This document shows positions 32,461 through 41,553 of a DNA stretch of 64,000 bases, piece after piece (the first letter of the stretch is position 1; every line of letters begins with the position of its first letter). The position numbers and the translations under genes were made by a program. The notes under the pieces are model-generated. The model searched no databases. It saw only the letters and a list, made by a program, of their open reading frames with translations, and was not told the DNA's origin. The stretch lies in contig CBDULP010000002.1 in the NCBI GenBank assembly GCA_965368085.1, positions 152,268 to 216,267 on the forward strand. The letters are read 5' to 3'. The stretch is from Peptoclostridium sp965368085. GTDB taxonomy: Bacteria > Bacillota > Clostridia > Peptostreptococcales > Peptostreptococcaceae.

Positions 32461-32797
32461 CAAACCAAAGCGAAAATAAATTTTGAAAAAGCATTAAAAA
32501 AATACACATAAACATACAAAATAATTTAATACATCAAATTCCTTGAAGAGGATAGTAGGATTATGAAAAGGCTACAAGCGAGCTGGAGTTGGTGTGAGTC
32601 CGGCAGCCGTCATATTTTGAAGCGTACCTCGGAGAAGATTGCCGGAAAACCTATGGGGAGTATGGCAGTCCGGTTAAAGCCGTTATTTATATGAGTGGAT
32701 TCATCAAAGCATTATTCTTATGATGATTCAAAAAGAGTGGTAACGCGGAAGCTTTCGTCTCTTATATTTTTAATATAAGTGCGAGGGCTTTTTTTAG
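32461..32797 (+). ncRNA. T-box leader of argB-argF-argD-carA-carB, probable Arg specifier
   Basis: The T-box sequence AGAGTGGTAACGCGG (32734-32748) precedes a terminator hairpin (CTTATATT/AATATAAG core, extended by outer pairs) ending in TTTTTTT at 32789-32795. Stem I carries GTTGGTGTGAG and TTTGAAGCGTACC, with CGT (32623-32625) followed by A as the likely Arg specifier. It shares these blocks with the minus-strand leader, so the two are paralogous or under the same selection. Confidence 0.93.
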
Positions 32798-32880
32798 TTT
32801 AGCTCGCATTTTAAGGGTATATTTTAAGTATGATTAAATTAAATTATATATAAAACTTTGGAGGTGCATTATGGATTTGT

Positions 32881-33750
32881 GTGGGAGATAAGGTAAAAAT
32901 ACTGACTGAGGCGCTGCCGTATATAAAGAGCTTTAAAAATAAGGTATTTGTAATAAAATACGGGGGAAGCATAATGAGCAACGAGGCGGCCAAGAAGGCC
33001 TTCATAGAAGATGTCGTCCTCTTCAAGCTTGTGGGAATAAATATTGTGATAGTCCATGGAGGCGGACCGGAGATATCTGGAATGCTGAAAAGACTGAATA
33101 TTCAGACAAAATTTGAAAGCGGGCTAAGGGTTACTGACAAGGACACCATGGAGATTGTAGAGATGATACTTTCGGGAAAGGTGAACAAGGATATAACTTC
33201 AAAGCTGTCGGCTCATGGCATAAAAGCTGTAGGAATAAGCGGAAGGGACAGCGAGCTAATAAAGGCAAAGAAGAAATACGTCGAAGAAGGCGGCAGAAAA
33301 ATAGACATAGGCTATGTCGGAGAGGTTGAAAATGTAAAAAGGGACATAATAGTGGACCTCATAGACAAGGAATACATCCCGGTCATATCACCTGTGGGAT
33401 GCGACAAGGACGGCCAGTCTTACAACATAAATGCGGACTATGTAGCAGGAGCCGTGAGCTCAGTGCTGGGAGCCGAAAAACTCATACTTCTTACGGATGT
33501 AAACGGTGTGTACAGGGATATTAAAGATCCGACAAGCTTCATATCCGAGATAAAAAAGGGCGAGATAGACGATATGATATCGAGCAATATTATACAGGGC
33601 GGAATGATACCGAAAATGGAATGCTGCAGGGATACCATAGAAAGTGGAACCCAGAACATACATCTCATAAACGGAAATATAGAGCACAGCCTGCTCCTTG
33701 AGATATTCACAAAAGAGGGAATAGGCACAATGGTGAAAGGGGACGAATAA
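32881..33750 (+). CDS. argB: Acetylglutamate kinase
   Basis: ArgB phosphorylates N-acetylglutamate. The protein, 289 residues from GTG 32881, has VIKYGGSIM, HGGGPEIS, GLRVTD and LILLTDVNGVY, all typical of the amino-acid kinase fold. The start is awkward. GGAGGTG (32860-32866) is 14 bases before the GTG; the ATG at 32871 is out of frame and encodes only six codons ending AGA-TAA; an in-frame ATT at 32875 has ideal spacing. The family N-terminus fits a start at 32875-32881. The gene ends one base before argF. Confidence 0.93.
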   Translation: MGDKVKILTEALPYIKSFKNKVFVIKYGGSIMSNEAAKKAFIEDVVLFKLVGINIVIVHGGGPEISGMLKRLNIQTKFESGLRVTDKDTMEIVEMILSGKVNKDITSKLSAHGIKAVGISGRDSELIKAKKKYVEEGGRKIDIGYVGEVENVKRDIIVDLIDKEYIPVISPVGCDKDGQSYNINADYVAGAVSSVLGAEKLILLTDVNGVYRDIKDPTSFISEIKKGEIDDMISSNIIQGGMIPKMECCRDTIESGTQNIHLINGNIEHSLLLEIFTKEGIGTMVKGDE

Positions 33751-33751
33751 T

Positions 33752-34741
33752 ATGATAAAAAGCATAAAGGGAAAGAGCTTTTTGACACTTAAGGATTTTA
33801 CAGGGGAGGAAATAGGAGGCCTTATTGATCTTGCGAAGGCGCTTAAGGAAAAGAAAAAGTCTGGCGTGAAAGGGGACTCTCTTTTAGGAAAGAACATAGT
33901 GCTGCTGTTTGAAAAGACTTCAACGAGAACAAGATGCGCTTTCGAGGTTGCGGCGTTTGACGAGGGAGCCAATGTGACATTCCTTTCAAATTCGCAGTTT
34001 GGAAAAAAGGAATCCGTTGAAGACACTGCAAAAGTGCTTGGAAGATTCTACGACGGCATCGAATTCAGGGGGTTCAAGCAGGAAGTGGTTGAAGACCTTG
34101 CAAAATACTCGGGGGTGTCGGTGTGGAACGGGCTTACGGATCTTTACCATCCAACCCAGGTTCTCGCAGACTTTCTCACTATAAAGGAGCACGTCAATAA
34201 GCCCCTTGAGCAGACGAAGCTGGTATATGTTGGAGACGCCAGAAACAACGTGTGCAACTCGCTCATGATAGGAAGCGCCAAAATGGGAATGCAATTTGCC
34301 GCGCTTGCGCCAAAGGAGCTGTGGCCTTCGAAGGAGCTTCTGGACGAAATGAATGAAATTGCAAAGGAAACAGGAGGCTCAATACAGATCACAGACAGCA
34401 TAAGCGACATAAATGATGCGGACGCGGTATATACGGATGTTTGGGTTTCCATGGGGGAAGAGGACCAGTTCGAAGAGAGAATAAAGCTTCTTAAGGAATA
34501 CCAGGTCGACAGCAGTATGATAGAGTCTATTGGAAATGAAAACTGCATATTCCTTCACTGCCTGCCTTCTTACCACGACCTCAACACTAAGGTGGGAATG
34601 GAGATATACGAGAAGTTTGGAATATCAGAAATGGAAGTTACCGACGAGGTTTTCAGATCTAAGATTTCAAAGGTGTTCGACCAGGCTGAAAACAGAATGC
34701 ACACCATAAAGGCGGTAATGGTTGCGACAATAGGAAAATAA
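33752..34741 (+). CDS. argF: Ornithine carbamoyltransferase (ArcB-like sequence)
   Basis: This enzyme makes citrulline from ornithine and carbamoyl phosphate. The 329 residues carry the carbamoyl-phosphate site STRTR (57-61), HPTQ (133-136) and the HCLP ornithine-side motif (269-272). Several blocks (IALIF-like LLFEKTSTRTRCAFEVAA; VFDQAENRMHTIKAVMVATIG at the C-terminus) resemble catabolic ArcB enzymes more than many anabolic ArgF. Its place between argB and argD, with carAB downstream and under an Arg T-box, argues for biosynthesis. ATG 33752 is one base after the argB stop. Confidence 0.94.
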   Translation: MIKSIKGKSFLTLKDFTGEEIGGLIDLAKALKEKKKSGVKGDSLLGKNIVLLFEKTSTRTRCAFEVAAFDEGANVTFLSNSQFGKKESVEDTAKVLGRFYDGIEFRGFKQEVVEDLAKYSGVSVWNGLTDLYHPTQVLADFLTIKEHVNKPLEQTKLVYVGDARNNVCNSLMIGSAKMGMQFAALAPKELWPSKELLDEMNEIAKETGGSIQITDSISDINDADAVYTDVWVSMGEEDQFEERIKLLKEYQVDSSMIESIGNENCIFLHCLPSYHDLNTKVGMEIYEKFGISEMEVTDEVFRSKISKVFDQAENRMHTIKAVMVATIGK

Positions 34742-34798
34742 AAAACTAGAATATAACGACATGAAAATGAGAGAGTAAACAGGAAGAGAGGGACCAAA

Positions 34799-35977
34799 AT
34801 GGGAAAAGATAAACTCATGCAGACGTACTGCAGATTTGACATAAATTTTGAAAAGGGGATTGGCTCAAAGGTTTACGATACAGACGGGAACGAGTATATA
34901 GATTTTGTGGCGGGTGTCGCGGTAAACTGCCTTGGACATTCGCATCCGGCGCTTATAAATGCAATAAAGGAGCAAAGCGAAAAGCTGATACACATATCCA
35001 ACCTCTACTGGAATCCAAAGCAGCTGGAGCTTGCAAAAAAGCTTTGCGAATACAGCGACCATTCTCAAGTTTTTCTTTCAAACAGCGGGACAGAGGCTGT
35101 TGAAACCGCGCTGAAGCTTGCTAAAAAGTACGGAAAGATAAAGGGCGGAGACAAAAAAAACAAGGTGCTCTATATGAGCGATTCCTTCCACGGAAGGACT
35201 ATAGGGGCGCTTTCGGTTACCGGAAGCAACGGAGGGAAATACCAGAAGGACTTCATGCCGCTTATGCCTGGAACCCAGGTGGTAAAATTCAACGATATGG
35301 AAGACCTTGAAGAAAAATTTGACGACCACGTATGCGCGCTCATACTCGAGCCTGTGCAGGGCGAGGGAGGAATAATAGAGGCAAACATAGAGTTTTTGGA
35401 GCTTTCAAGAAAGCTTTGCGACAAATACGATGCCGCACTTATATTTGACGAGGTGCAGTGCGGAATGGGAAGAATGGGAACCCTGTTTGCATACCAGAGC
35501 TTTGGAGTGGTTCCTGATGTAATATGCCTTGCAAAAGGCCTTGGAGGAGGATTCCCAATAGGTGCGACAATAGGAAATGAAAGAATAGCAAGCGCATTCG
35601 TATTCGGAGACCACGGATGCACATTCGGAGGAAACCCTCTTGCAAGTGCGGCGGCACTTGCGGTTTTAAAAGAGCTCGTGGAAAACGGAGTCACAGAAGG
35701 CGTGAAGGAAAAGAGTGCATACATGTTTGAAAAGCTAAACGGGCTGTGTGACAAATACAAGTCGATTGAAAAGATAAAGGGCAAGGGACTTATTGTAGGA
35801 ATACAGTTCAACTGCGATACTACGCAGTTTGTGTCAAAATCCGTTGAAAACGGCCTGCTGCTTGCAAAGGCGGGAGGAAATGTGGTCAGGGTGGTGCCTG
35901 CGCTTACAGTGGAAAAAGAGGTAATAGACCAAGCGGTTGAAATAATGGACAAAGTGCTTGGTGAAATAGAGGCGTAA
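34799..35977 (+). CDS. argD: Acetylornithine aminotransferase
   Basis: ArgD is a class-III PLP aminotransferase that converts N-acetylglutamate semialdehyde to N-acetylornithine. The 392 residues include GTEAVETALKLA, LIFDEVQCGMGR and the PLP lysine in CLAKGLGGGFPIGA. ATG 34799 follows GAGAGGGA. It is 57 nt after argF and 25 nt before carA. Family members can also act on related substrates such as succinyl-diaminopimelate semialdehyde. Confidence 0.94.
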   Translation: MGKDKLMQTYCRFDINFEKGIGSKVYDTDGNEYIDFVAGVAVNCLGHSHPALINAIKEQSEKLIHISNLYWNPKQLELAKKLCEYSDHSQVFLSNSGTEAVETALKLAKKYGKIKGGDKKNKVLYMSDSFHGRTIGALSVTGSNGGKYQKDFMPLMPGTQVVKFNDMEDLEEKFDDHVCALILEPVQGEGGIIEANIEFLELSRKLCDKYDAALIFDEVQCGMGRMGTLFAYQSFGVVPDVICLAKGLGGGFPIGATIGNERIASAFVFGDHGCTFGGNPLASAAALAVLKELVENGVTEGVKEKSAYMFEKLNGLCDKYKSIEKIKGKGLIVGIQFNCDTTQFVSKSVENGLLLAKAGGNVVRVVPALTVEKEVIDQAVEIMDKVLGEIEA

Positions 35978-36002
35978 AAACACATTTAAGGGGAGTTGAA
36001 CA

Positions 36003-37067
36003 ATGGACGGAATAATATACATCGAAGACGGAAGAGTCATAAAGGGCAAGGGTCTCGGCAAAACGGGAACTTCCCTGGGAGAGCTTGTCTTCAACACATC
36101 CATGACAGGATATCAGGAAATACTCACAGACCCTTCGTATGGGGGACAGATAATAACAATGACATATCCGCTCATAGGAAACTACGGAGTGAGCATGGAG
36201 TTTTCCGAGTCGGACAGTGTCCATGCAAGGGGATTTATAATAAAATCGGCATCTGAAACTCCGTCAAACTACAAGTCGCAAATGAGCATTGATGACATGC
36301 TCAAAAAGATGGGCGTAGTATGCGTATGCGGCGTGGACACGAGAATGATCACAAAGCACATAAGAAAAGAAGGGGCGCTAAAGTGCGCAATATCAAATGA
36401 CGGAACTCCTGTGGAAGAACTCAAGAAGATGGTCGAAGGCTATGTGGCTGATGACGACTGGATGAAAAGCGCAGGGACAAAAGAGGTATACAAAATAGAA
36501 GGCAGCGGGGCTAACGTAGCACTTGTGGACTTCGGGGTAAAGGGTAACATAGTCAGAAGCCTCGTGAATAGGGATTGCAACATTACGGTTTTCCCATACG
36601 GTTTTTCCGCGGAGGAAATACTGGAGGGAGGATTTGACGGGGTGCTTCTCAGTAATGGTCCTGGAGACCCTGAAAAGGCGGTGGAAGCCGTTGAGCAGAT
36701 CAAAAAACTCATAGGAAAAATACCCATGCTTGGGATATGCATGGGGCACCAGCTCATATCACTGGCAGTGGGAGGGCAGACATATAAGATGAAATACGGC
36801 CACAGGGGCGGAAACCACGGCGTGCTCGACATACCAAAGGGCAGGGGTTATATAACCACTCAAAACCACGGATACGCAGTGCTTGAGGAAAGCATAAAGG
36901 ACGAGGGAATGGTTGTGACCCACAGGAATTTGAACGACGGAACAGTTGAAGGCATGAAGCATGAGAAGTTCCCAGTTTTTTCAGTGCAGTTCCACCCGGA
37001 AGCCTGCCCGGGACCGGAGGATTCGATGCACATATTTGATGACTTTATAGAAATCATGAAAGGGTGA
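36003..37067 (+). CDS. carA: Carbamoyl-phosphate synthase small subunit
   Basis: CarA is the glutamine amidotransferase subunit that feeds ammonia to CarB. The 354 residues have an N-terminal CPSase small-chain domain (LGKTGTSLGELVFNTSMTG) and a class-I amidotransferase domain. That domain has the nucleophile Cys in LGICMGHQL and the His/Glu pair in QFHPEACPGP. ATG 36003 follows GGGGAGTTG. It overlaps or abuts carB within a few bases. Confidence 0.97.
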   Translation: MDGIIYIEDGRVIKGKGLGKTGTSLGELVFNTSMTGYQEILTDPSYGGQIITMTYPLIGNYGVSMEFSESDSVHARGFIIKSASETPSNYKSQMSIDDMLKKMGVVCVCGVDTRMITKHIRKEGALKCAISNDGTPVEELKKMVEGYVADDDWMKSAGTKEVYKIEGSGANVALVDFGVKGNIVRSLVNRDCNITVFPYGFSAEEILEGGFDGVLLSNGPGDPEKAVEAVEQIKKLIGKIPMLGICMGHQLISLAVGGQTYKMKYGHRGGNHGVLDIPKGRGYITTQNHGYAVLEESIKDEGMVVTHRNLNDGTVEGMKHEKFPVFSVQFHPEACPGPEDSMHIFDDFIEIMKG

Positions 37068-37072
37068 TGATA

Positions 37073-40000
37073 GTGGCGTTAGACAGTTCGATCAATAAAG
37101 TCCTGATAATAGGGTCAGGACCTATAATAATAGGGCAGGCGGCTGAGTTCGACTATTCGGGAACACAGGCATGCAAGGCAATAAAGGAAGAGGGCATAAA
37201 AACTGTGCTTGTAAACAGCAACCCTGCGACAATAATGACTGACGAAAATATTGCGGACAGCGTTTATATAGAGCCGCTTACAATAGAAAGCATAGAAAAG
37301 ATAATACAAAAGGAGATGCCTGACGGAATTCTTGCGGGATTCGGAGGGCAGACGGCGCTTAACCTTTCGATGGAGCTTCTGGAAAGCGGAGTGCTTCAAA
37401 AATATGGCGTGGAGCTTCTCGGAATAAACGAAATGGCAATAAAAAAGGCCGAGGACAGAGAAGAGTTCAAAAAGCTCATGATTGAAATAGACGAGCCCAT
37501 ACCTCAAAGCATTATAGCAACAAATACGCAGGAGTGCATAGACTTTGCAAAAGAGATAGGATATCCCGTGATAGTAAGGCCGGCATACACTCTTGGAGGC
37601 ACGGGCGGCGGGATTGCCAAGGGCGAAAGCGAGCTAATAGAGATATGCAAAAAGGGATTTGAAAACAGCCCGATAAAGCAGCTTCTTCTTGAGCAGAGCG
37701 TTGCGGGATGGAAAGAAGTGGAGTACGAGGTCATAAGGGATAAAAATGACAACTGCATAATAATATGCAACATGGAAAACTTCGATCCGGTGGGCGTCCA
37801 TACAGGTGACAGCATAGTAATAGCGCCTAGCCAGACCCTTTCTGACAAGGAATACCAGATGCTCAGAAGCTCAGCAATAAAGATAATAAGAAGCCTTGCA
37901 ATAGAAGGTGGATGCAATATACAGTTCGCACTTGACCCATACAGCAAGGACTATATAGTGATAGAGGTCAACCCTAGGGTTTCTCGTTCTTCGGCGCTTG
38001 CGTCAAAGGCAGCAGGATACCCTATAGCAAAAATAAGCGCGAAGCTTGCGCTTGGATACACTCTTGACGAGCTGAAAAACTACGTCACAAAGGATTCGAG
38101 CGCATTTTTCGAGCCTGCTCTGGACTATGTGGTGGTGAAAATACCTAAGTGGCCTTTCGACAAGTTCAAAAGCGCAAAGAGGACACTGGGAACGCAGATG
38201 AAGGCCACAGGAGAGGTGATGTCCATAGGAAGGACTTTCGAGAGCGCATTTTTAAAGGGCATATCCTGCCTCGAGGGCAAGTATATAGGAATGAGAATAC
38301 CTTATATAATGGATATGGACGACAATCAGCTTGAGGAGAAGATACTCCAGTGCGACGACGAAAGGGCCTTTGCTCTTACAGAGAGCATAAGAAGAGGAAA
38401 CAGCGTAGAATACCTCAACGAGATTACAGGCATAGACCCATGGTTTTTAAACGGCCTCAAAAACATAGCCGACATGGAAAAGAAGCTTTCATCTGAAAAT
38501 ATGGATGAAAAGCTCATACATGCAGCCGAGGATATGGGCTTTACAGACTGTGAGATAAGCCAGCTCAGCGGCATGGACATTTCAGAGATAGACAATGTAA
38601 GAAAGAGCTTTGCCATAAAGCCGGTATACAAAATGGTTGACACCTGCAGCGCGGAGTTTGAGGCCAAGACGCCTTACTACTATTCATGCTACGAAGAGGA
38701 AGACGACAATGTCATATCCGAAAAGGAAAAGATAATAGTGATAGGTTCGGGCCCGATAAGAATAGGCCAGGGAATCGAGTTCGACTACTGCTGTGTACAC
38801 GGAGTGTGGGCGATAAACGATGCCGGATACGAATCCATAATGGTAAACAACAATCCGGAAACTGTCAGCACGGATTTTGACACTGCCGACAAGCTGTACT
38901 TCGAGTCGCTTTATATAGACGATGTGATGAACATAATAGAAAAGGAAAAGCCTCAAGGTGTGATAGTTCAGCTTGGAGGCCAGACTTCGCTCAACCTTGC
39001 CAAAAAGCTTCATCAAAGAGGTGTGAAACTTCTGGGAACTTCGTTTGAATCGCTCGACCTTGCGGAGGACAGGAACAAGTTTGCAAAGATGCTGAAAGAA
39101 CTTGAAATTCCAGTGCCTACAGGTGGAATGGTATCGAGCGTAATGGGAGCTGTGGAGCTTGCGAACAGACTTTCATATCCTGTGATAGTGAGACCTTCAT
39201 ATGTTACAGGAGGAAGGGCCATGCAGGTCATATACGATGATATATCCCTTGAAAGGTATATGAATGAAGCGCTTTCTCTTTCGGACGAATCGATAATACT
39301 AGACAAGTATGTAAAGGGAGTGGAGATAGAGCTGGATGCCATAGCGGACGGCGAAAACGTACTCATACCGGGAATAATGCAGCACATAGAAAAGACGGGA
39401 GTCCATTCCGGGGACAGCATAAGCGTGTACCCTTGCCTGAATGTTTCGGACGACGTCATAGAAAAGCTCGTCGACTACACTGAAAAGATAGTTAAGGAAA
39501 TGAACGTGGTGGGGCTTTTGAACATACAGTATGCATACGATGGAAGCGATGTATACGTGATAGAGGTTAACCCGAGGGCTTCACGTACTGTTCCGATACT
39601 GAGCAAGGTGACGGGAATACCTATGGTCAAAATGGCCGTTGGCGCGATGCTTGGCAAGGGCATAGATGAGTTCGGATACGGAAAAGGGCTCGTCAAGCCA
39701 AAGGATTTTTACGCTGTCAAGTTCCCTGTGTTCTCGGGCGAGAAGCTTTCGGATGTCGACATGTACCTAGGGCCTGAAATGAAGTCTACAGGAGAGATAC
39801 TCGGACTAGACGAGGATTTCAAAAAGGCTGCGTACAAGGGCTTTGTGGCGGCAGGGTTTAAAATGCCAAAGAGCAAGAGGCTCTTCGTTTCTGTGGCGGA
39901 CATTCATAAGGAGGAAGCCGCTGAAGTAATATCTGAGTATGCAAAGAGGGGCTTTGAGATATTTGCTTCGGGAGGAACAGCAGTTGCTTTGGAGAAAGCT

Positions 40001-40267
40001 TCGATAGAGCACAAAGTGCTTTCGAATGAGGAGGCGCTTGATTATGTGTTCGACAGCAAGATAGACGTTGCTATAAACATACCTACAAAGGGGAATGAGT
40101 TCGGCACGTTCGGATTCAAGCTCAGAAGAAAACTTTCGGAGCACAAGGTCCCAATGTTCACGTCAATTGACACTGCAAGGCTTTTCATGGACGCCATGGA
40201 CATAGCTGACAGCGCCGATGTGGTGGACTATAGGACGATGAGTGAATACTTGAATATGGGAAAGTAA
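37073..40267 (+). CDS. carB: Carbamoyl-phosphate synthase large subunit
   Basis: CarB makes carbamoyl phosphate from bicarbonate, ammonia and two ATP for arginine and pyrimidines. The 1064-residue protein shows the internal duplication: IGSGPIIIGQAAEFDYSG in the first half and IGSGPIRIGQGIEFDYCC in the second. Two ATP-grasp domains and a C-terminal MGS-like allosteric domain (about 930-1064) follow. GTG 37073 is preferred because AAAGGGTGA ends 6 bases before it; ATG 37067, overlapping the carA stop, is the alternative. It is the last gene of the operon, and no clear terminator follows. Confidence 0.96.
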   Translation: MALDSSINKVLIIGSGPIIIGQAAEFDYSGTQACKAIKEEGIKTVLVNSNPATIMTDENIADSVYIEPLTIESIEKIIQKEMPDGILAGFGGQTALNLSMELLESGVLQKYGVELLGINEMAIKKAEDREEFKKLMIEIDEPIPQSIIATNTQECIDFAKEIGYPVIVRPAYTLGGTGGGIAKGESELIEICKKGFENSPIKQLLLEQSVAGWKEVEYEVIRDKNDNCIIICNMENFDPVGVHTGDSIVIAPSQTLSDKEYQMLRSSAIKIIRSLAIEGGCNIQFALDPYSKDYIVIEVNPRVSRSSALASKAAGYPIAKISAKLALGYTLDELKNYVTKDSSAFFEPALDYVVVKIPKWPFDKFKSAKRTLGTQMKATGEVMSIGRTFESAFLKGISCLEGKYIGMRIPYIMDMDDNQLEEKILQCDDERAFALTESIRRGNSVEYLNEITGIDPWFLNGLKNIADMEKKLSSENMDEKLIHAAEDMGFTDCEISQLSGMDISEIDNVRKSFAIKPVYKMVDTCSAEFEAKTPYYYSCYEEEDDNVISEKEKIIVIGSGPIRIGQGIEFDYCCVHGVWAINDAGYESIMVNNNPETVSTDFDTADKLYFESLYIDDVMNIIEKEKPQGVIVQLGGQTSLNLAKKLHQRGVKLLGTSFESLDLAEDRNKFAKMLKELEIPVPTGGMVSSVMGAVELANRLSYPVIVRPSYVTGGRAMQVIYDDISLERYMNEALSLSDESIILDKYVKGVEIELDAIADGENVLIPGIMQHIEKTGVHSGDSISVYPCLNVSDDVIEKLVDYTEKIVKEMNVVGLLNIQYAYDGSDVYVIEVNPRASRTVPILSKVTGIPMVKMAVGAMLGKGIDEFGYGKGLVKPKDFYAVKFPVFSGEKLSDVDMYLGPEMKSTGEILGLDEDFKKAAYKGFVAAGFKMPKSKRLFVSVADIHKEEAAEVISEYAKRGFEIFASGGTAVALEKASIEHKVLSNEEALDYVFDSKIDVAINIPTKGNEFGTFGFKLRRKLSEHKVPMFTSIDTARLFMDAMDIADSADVVDYRTMSEYLNMGK

Positions 40268-40284
40268 GCAATAACCAATAAAGG

Positions 40285-40473
40285 GAATCCAGTGGAATAA
40301 ACGGCCGATAATATTACGTTTTGATATTTCTATAATATTATGCGCATTGAATTTGGGAATTTTGGAAACTCACTTCGTTCATACAGTCCAAAACTCCAGC
40401 GGATTCAATGTGCATTTCGATGAGAAATATTGCAAAACTCCATAAAATCGGCCTGGCTATTCCAGTTGGATTC
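40285..40473. repeat. Large imperfect palindrome (~189 bp), possible MITE or structured RNA
   Basis: Left-arm blocks recur inverted in the right arm in matching order: GAATCCA (40285-40291) with TGGATTC (40467-40473), TGGAATA with TATTCCA, GGCCGAT with ATCGGCC, GTTTTG with CAAAAC, CATTGAAT with ATTCAATG, and TTTTGGA (40360-40366) with TCCAAAA (40387-40393). The loop is about 20 nt. The sequence lies between carB and a radical SAM gene, in the otherwise gene-free stretch 40268-40657. No ORF spans it. A degenerate miniature transposable element or a folded RNA are both possible. Confidence 0.7.
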
Positions 40474-40569
40474 TTTTGTGCGTGGATAGGGTTACATGTG
40501 TGACACGTATTGAAGGAATGCGAATTAATACTGATTTTAGCCATGAGTTAGTGGCGTTATATAAAGTGG

Positions 40570-40575
40570 TATAAT
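40570..40575 (+). promoter_or_regulatory. Possible -10 box upstream of the radical SAM gene
   Basis: A perfect TATAAT at 40570-40575 lies about 85 nt before the start. Only a weak -35 candidate (TTAGTG at 40548-40553, 16 bp) is seen. Confidence 0.35.
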
Positions 40576-40657
40576 GACTACAACAGCAACTATATAAATA
40601 AAAGGGCAGGTGGATTTATATTTCATTATGTTTTTGCCTTGAGCGAAGGGAGCGGTT

Positions 40658-41500
40658 GTGGTTATGAATGAAAACAATATGGTTTATTATCCTCAGGATG
40701 AAATGACTACTTTTTTACTGCCGGTAACATTGGGATGTTCATATAACAAATGTGTATTTTGTTCTATGTATAAAGGTGAGAAATATTGTGAAGTTCCATT
40801 TTCGGATATGGAAATCCAATTGAGGAATGCATATAAATATACTGAAAAAGTATTTTTAACTGGCGCAGACCCCATGGCAATAGGGTTTGACAAAATGAAG
40901 AAATTGCTGGAAATGGTACATCAATATTTGCCTTATTGCGCATGTGTGGCATCATATGCGTCAATAAAGAATATTTTTAAATACTCGGTTGAGCAGCTGT
41001 CAATTCTTCACGATGCTGGGCTCAGGATGCTCTATATTGGCTTTGAAACAGGGCGGGATGACATATTAAAACTTATGAATAAAGGGCATACAGTAAATGA
41101 AGCGATTAGACAGGCAAAGAAACTCAATGAAGCAAAACTTCAGTTCAATTCCATTATCATGTATGGGATAGCTGGTGAAGGCGAGTCTGTAGATAACGCA
41201 GTCGCAACTGCCGGAATGATCAATCAGTTCATAACCAGTAGGATTATTACAATGAATCTGACAGTATTTGACGGAACAGAGCTGAAAAACATGGTGAAAA
41301 GGGGAGACTTTGTCCCTGCAAGCCGAAGAGAGCGGTTGGTGGAAGTGAAAACGCTACTAGAAAATCTTAAGCCCAAGAAGCCAACGATATTCGACACGAC
41401 GCATCCGACAAACATAGTTAAGATAAAAGGCACATTGCCGCAGGACAAGGGAAGGCTGATAAATGAAGTCACAAGGCAGATAAGCGGAAGAAAGCCATAG
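40658..41500 (+). CDS. Radical SAM protein, unassigned function
   Basis: This 280-residue radical SAM enzyme has its [4Fe-4S] cysteines in GCSYNKCVFC, spaced C-x4-C-x2-C rather than the usual C-x3-C-x2-C. The SAM-binding region LYIGFETGRDDILKLMNKG and a GIAGEGES segment follow. It has the core barrel with only a short C-terminal part. The substrate cannot be predicted. GTG 40658 is 5 bases after AGGGAG; ATG 40664 is the alternative. It is monocistronic in a less conserved region and reads more AT-rich than the carAB genes beside it. Confidence 0.82.
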   Translation: MVMNENNMVYYPQDEMTTFLLPVTLGCSYNKCVFCSMYKGEKYCEVPFSDMEIQLRNAYKYTEKVFLTGADPMAIGFDKMKKLLEMVHQYLPYCACVASYASIKNIFKYSVEQLSILHDAGLRMLYIGFETGRDDILKLMNKGHTVNEAIRQAKKLNEAKLQFNSIIMYGIAGEGESVDNAVATAGMINQFITSRIITMNLTVFDGTELKNMVKRGDFVPASRRERLVEVKTLLENLKPKKPTIFDTTHPTNIVKIKGTLPQDKGRLINEVTRQISGRKP

Positions 41501-41553
41501 ATTTTTGACATTTTTAATATGTTGGCCCGTAACATATTGGGAACATGAAAATC

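Noticed and set aside
35170..35985. 271-codon minus-strand ORF
   Set aside because: Low-complexity Ser/Thr/Pro-rich translation antisense to argD, caused by codon bias of the real gene.
40285..40473. CRISPR-like repeat
   Set aside because: The structure is one long inverted repeat with bulges, without equal spacers or repeated direct units.
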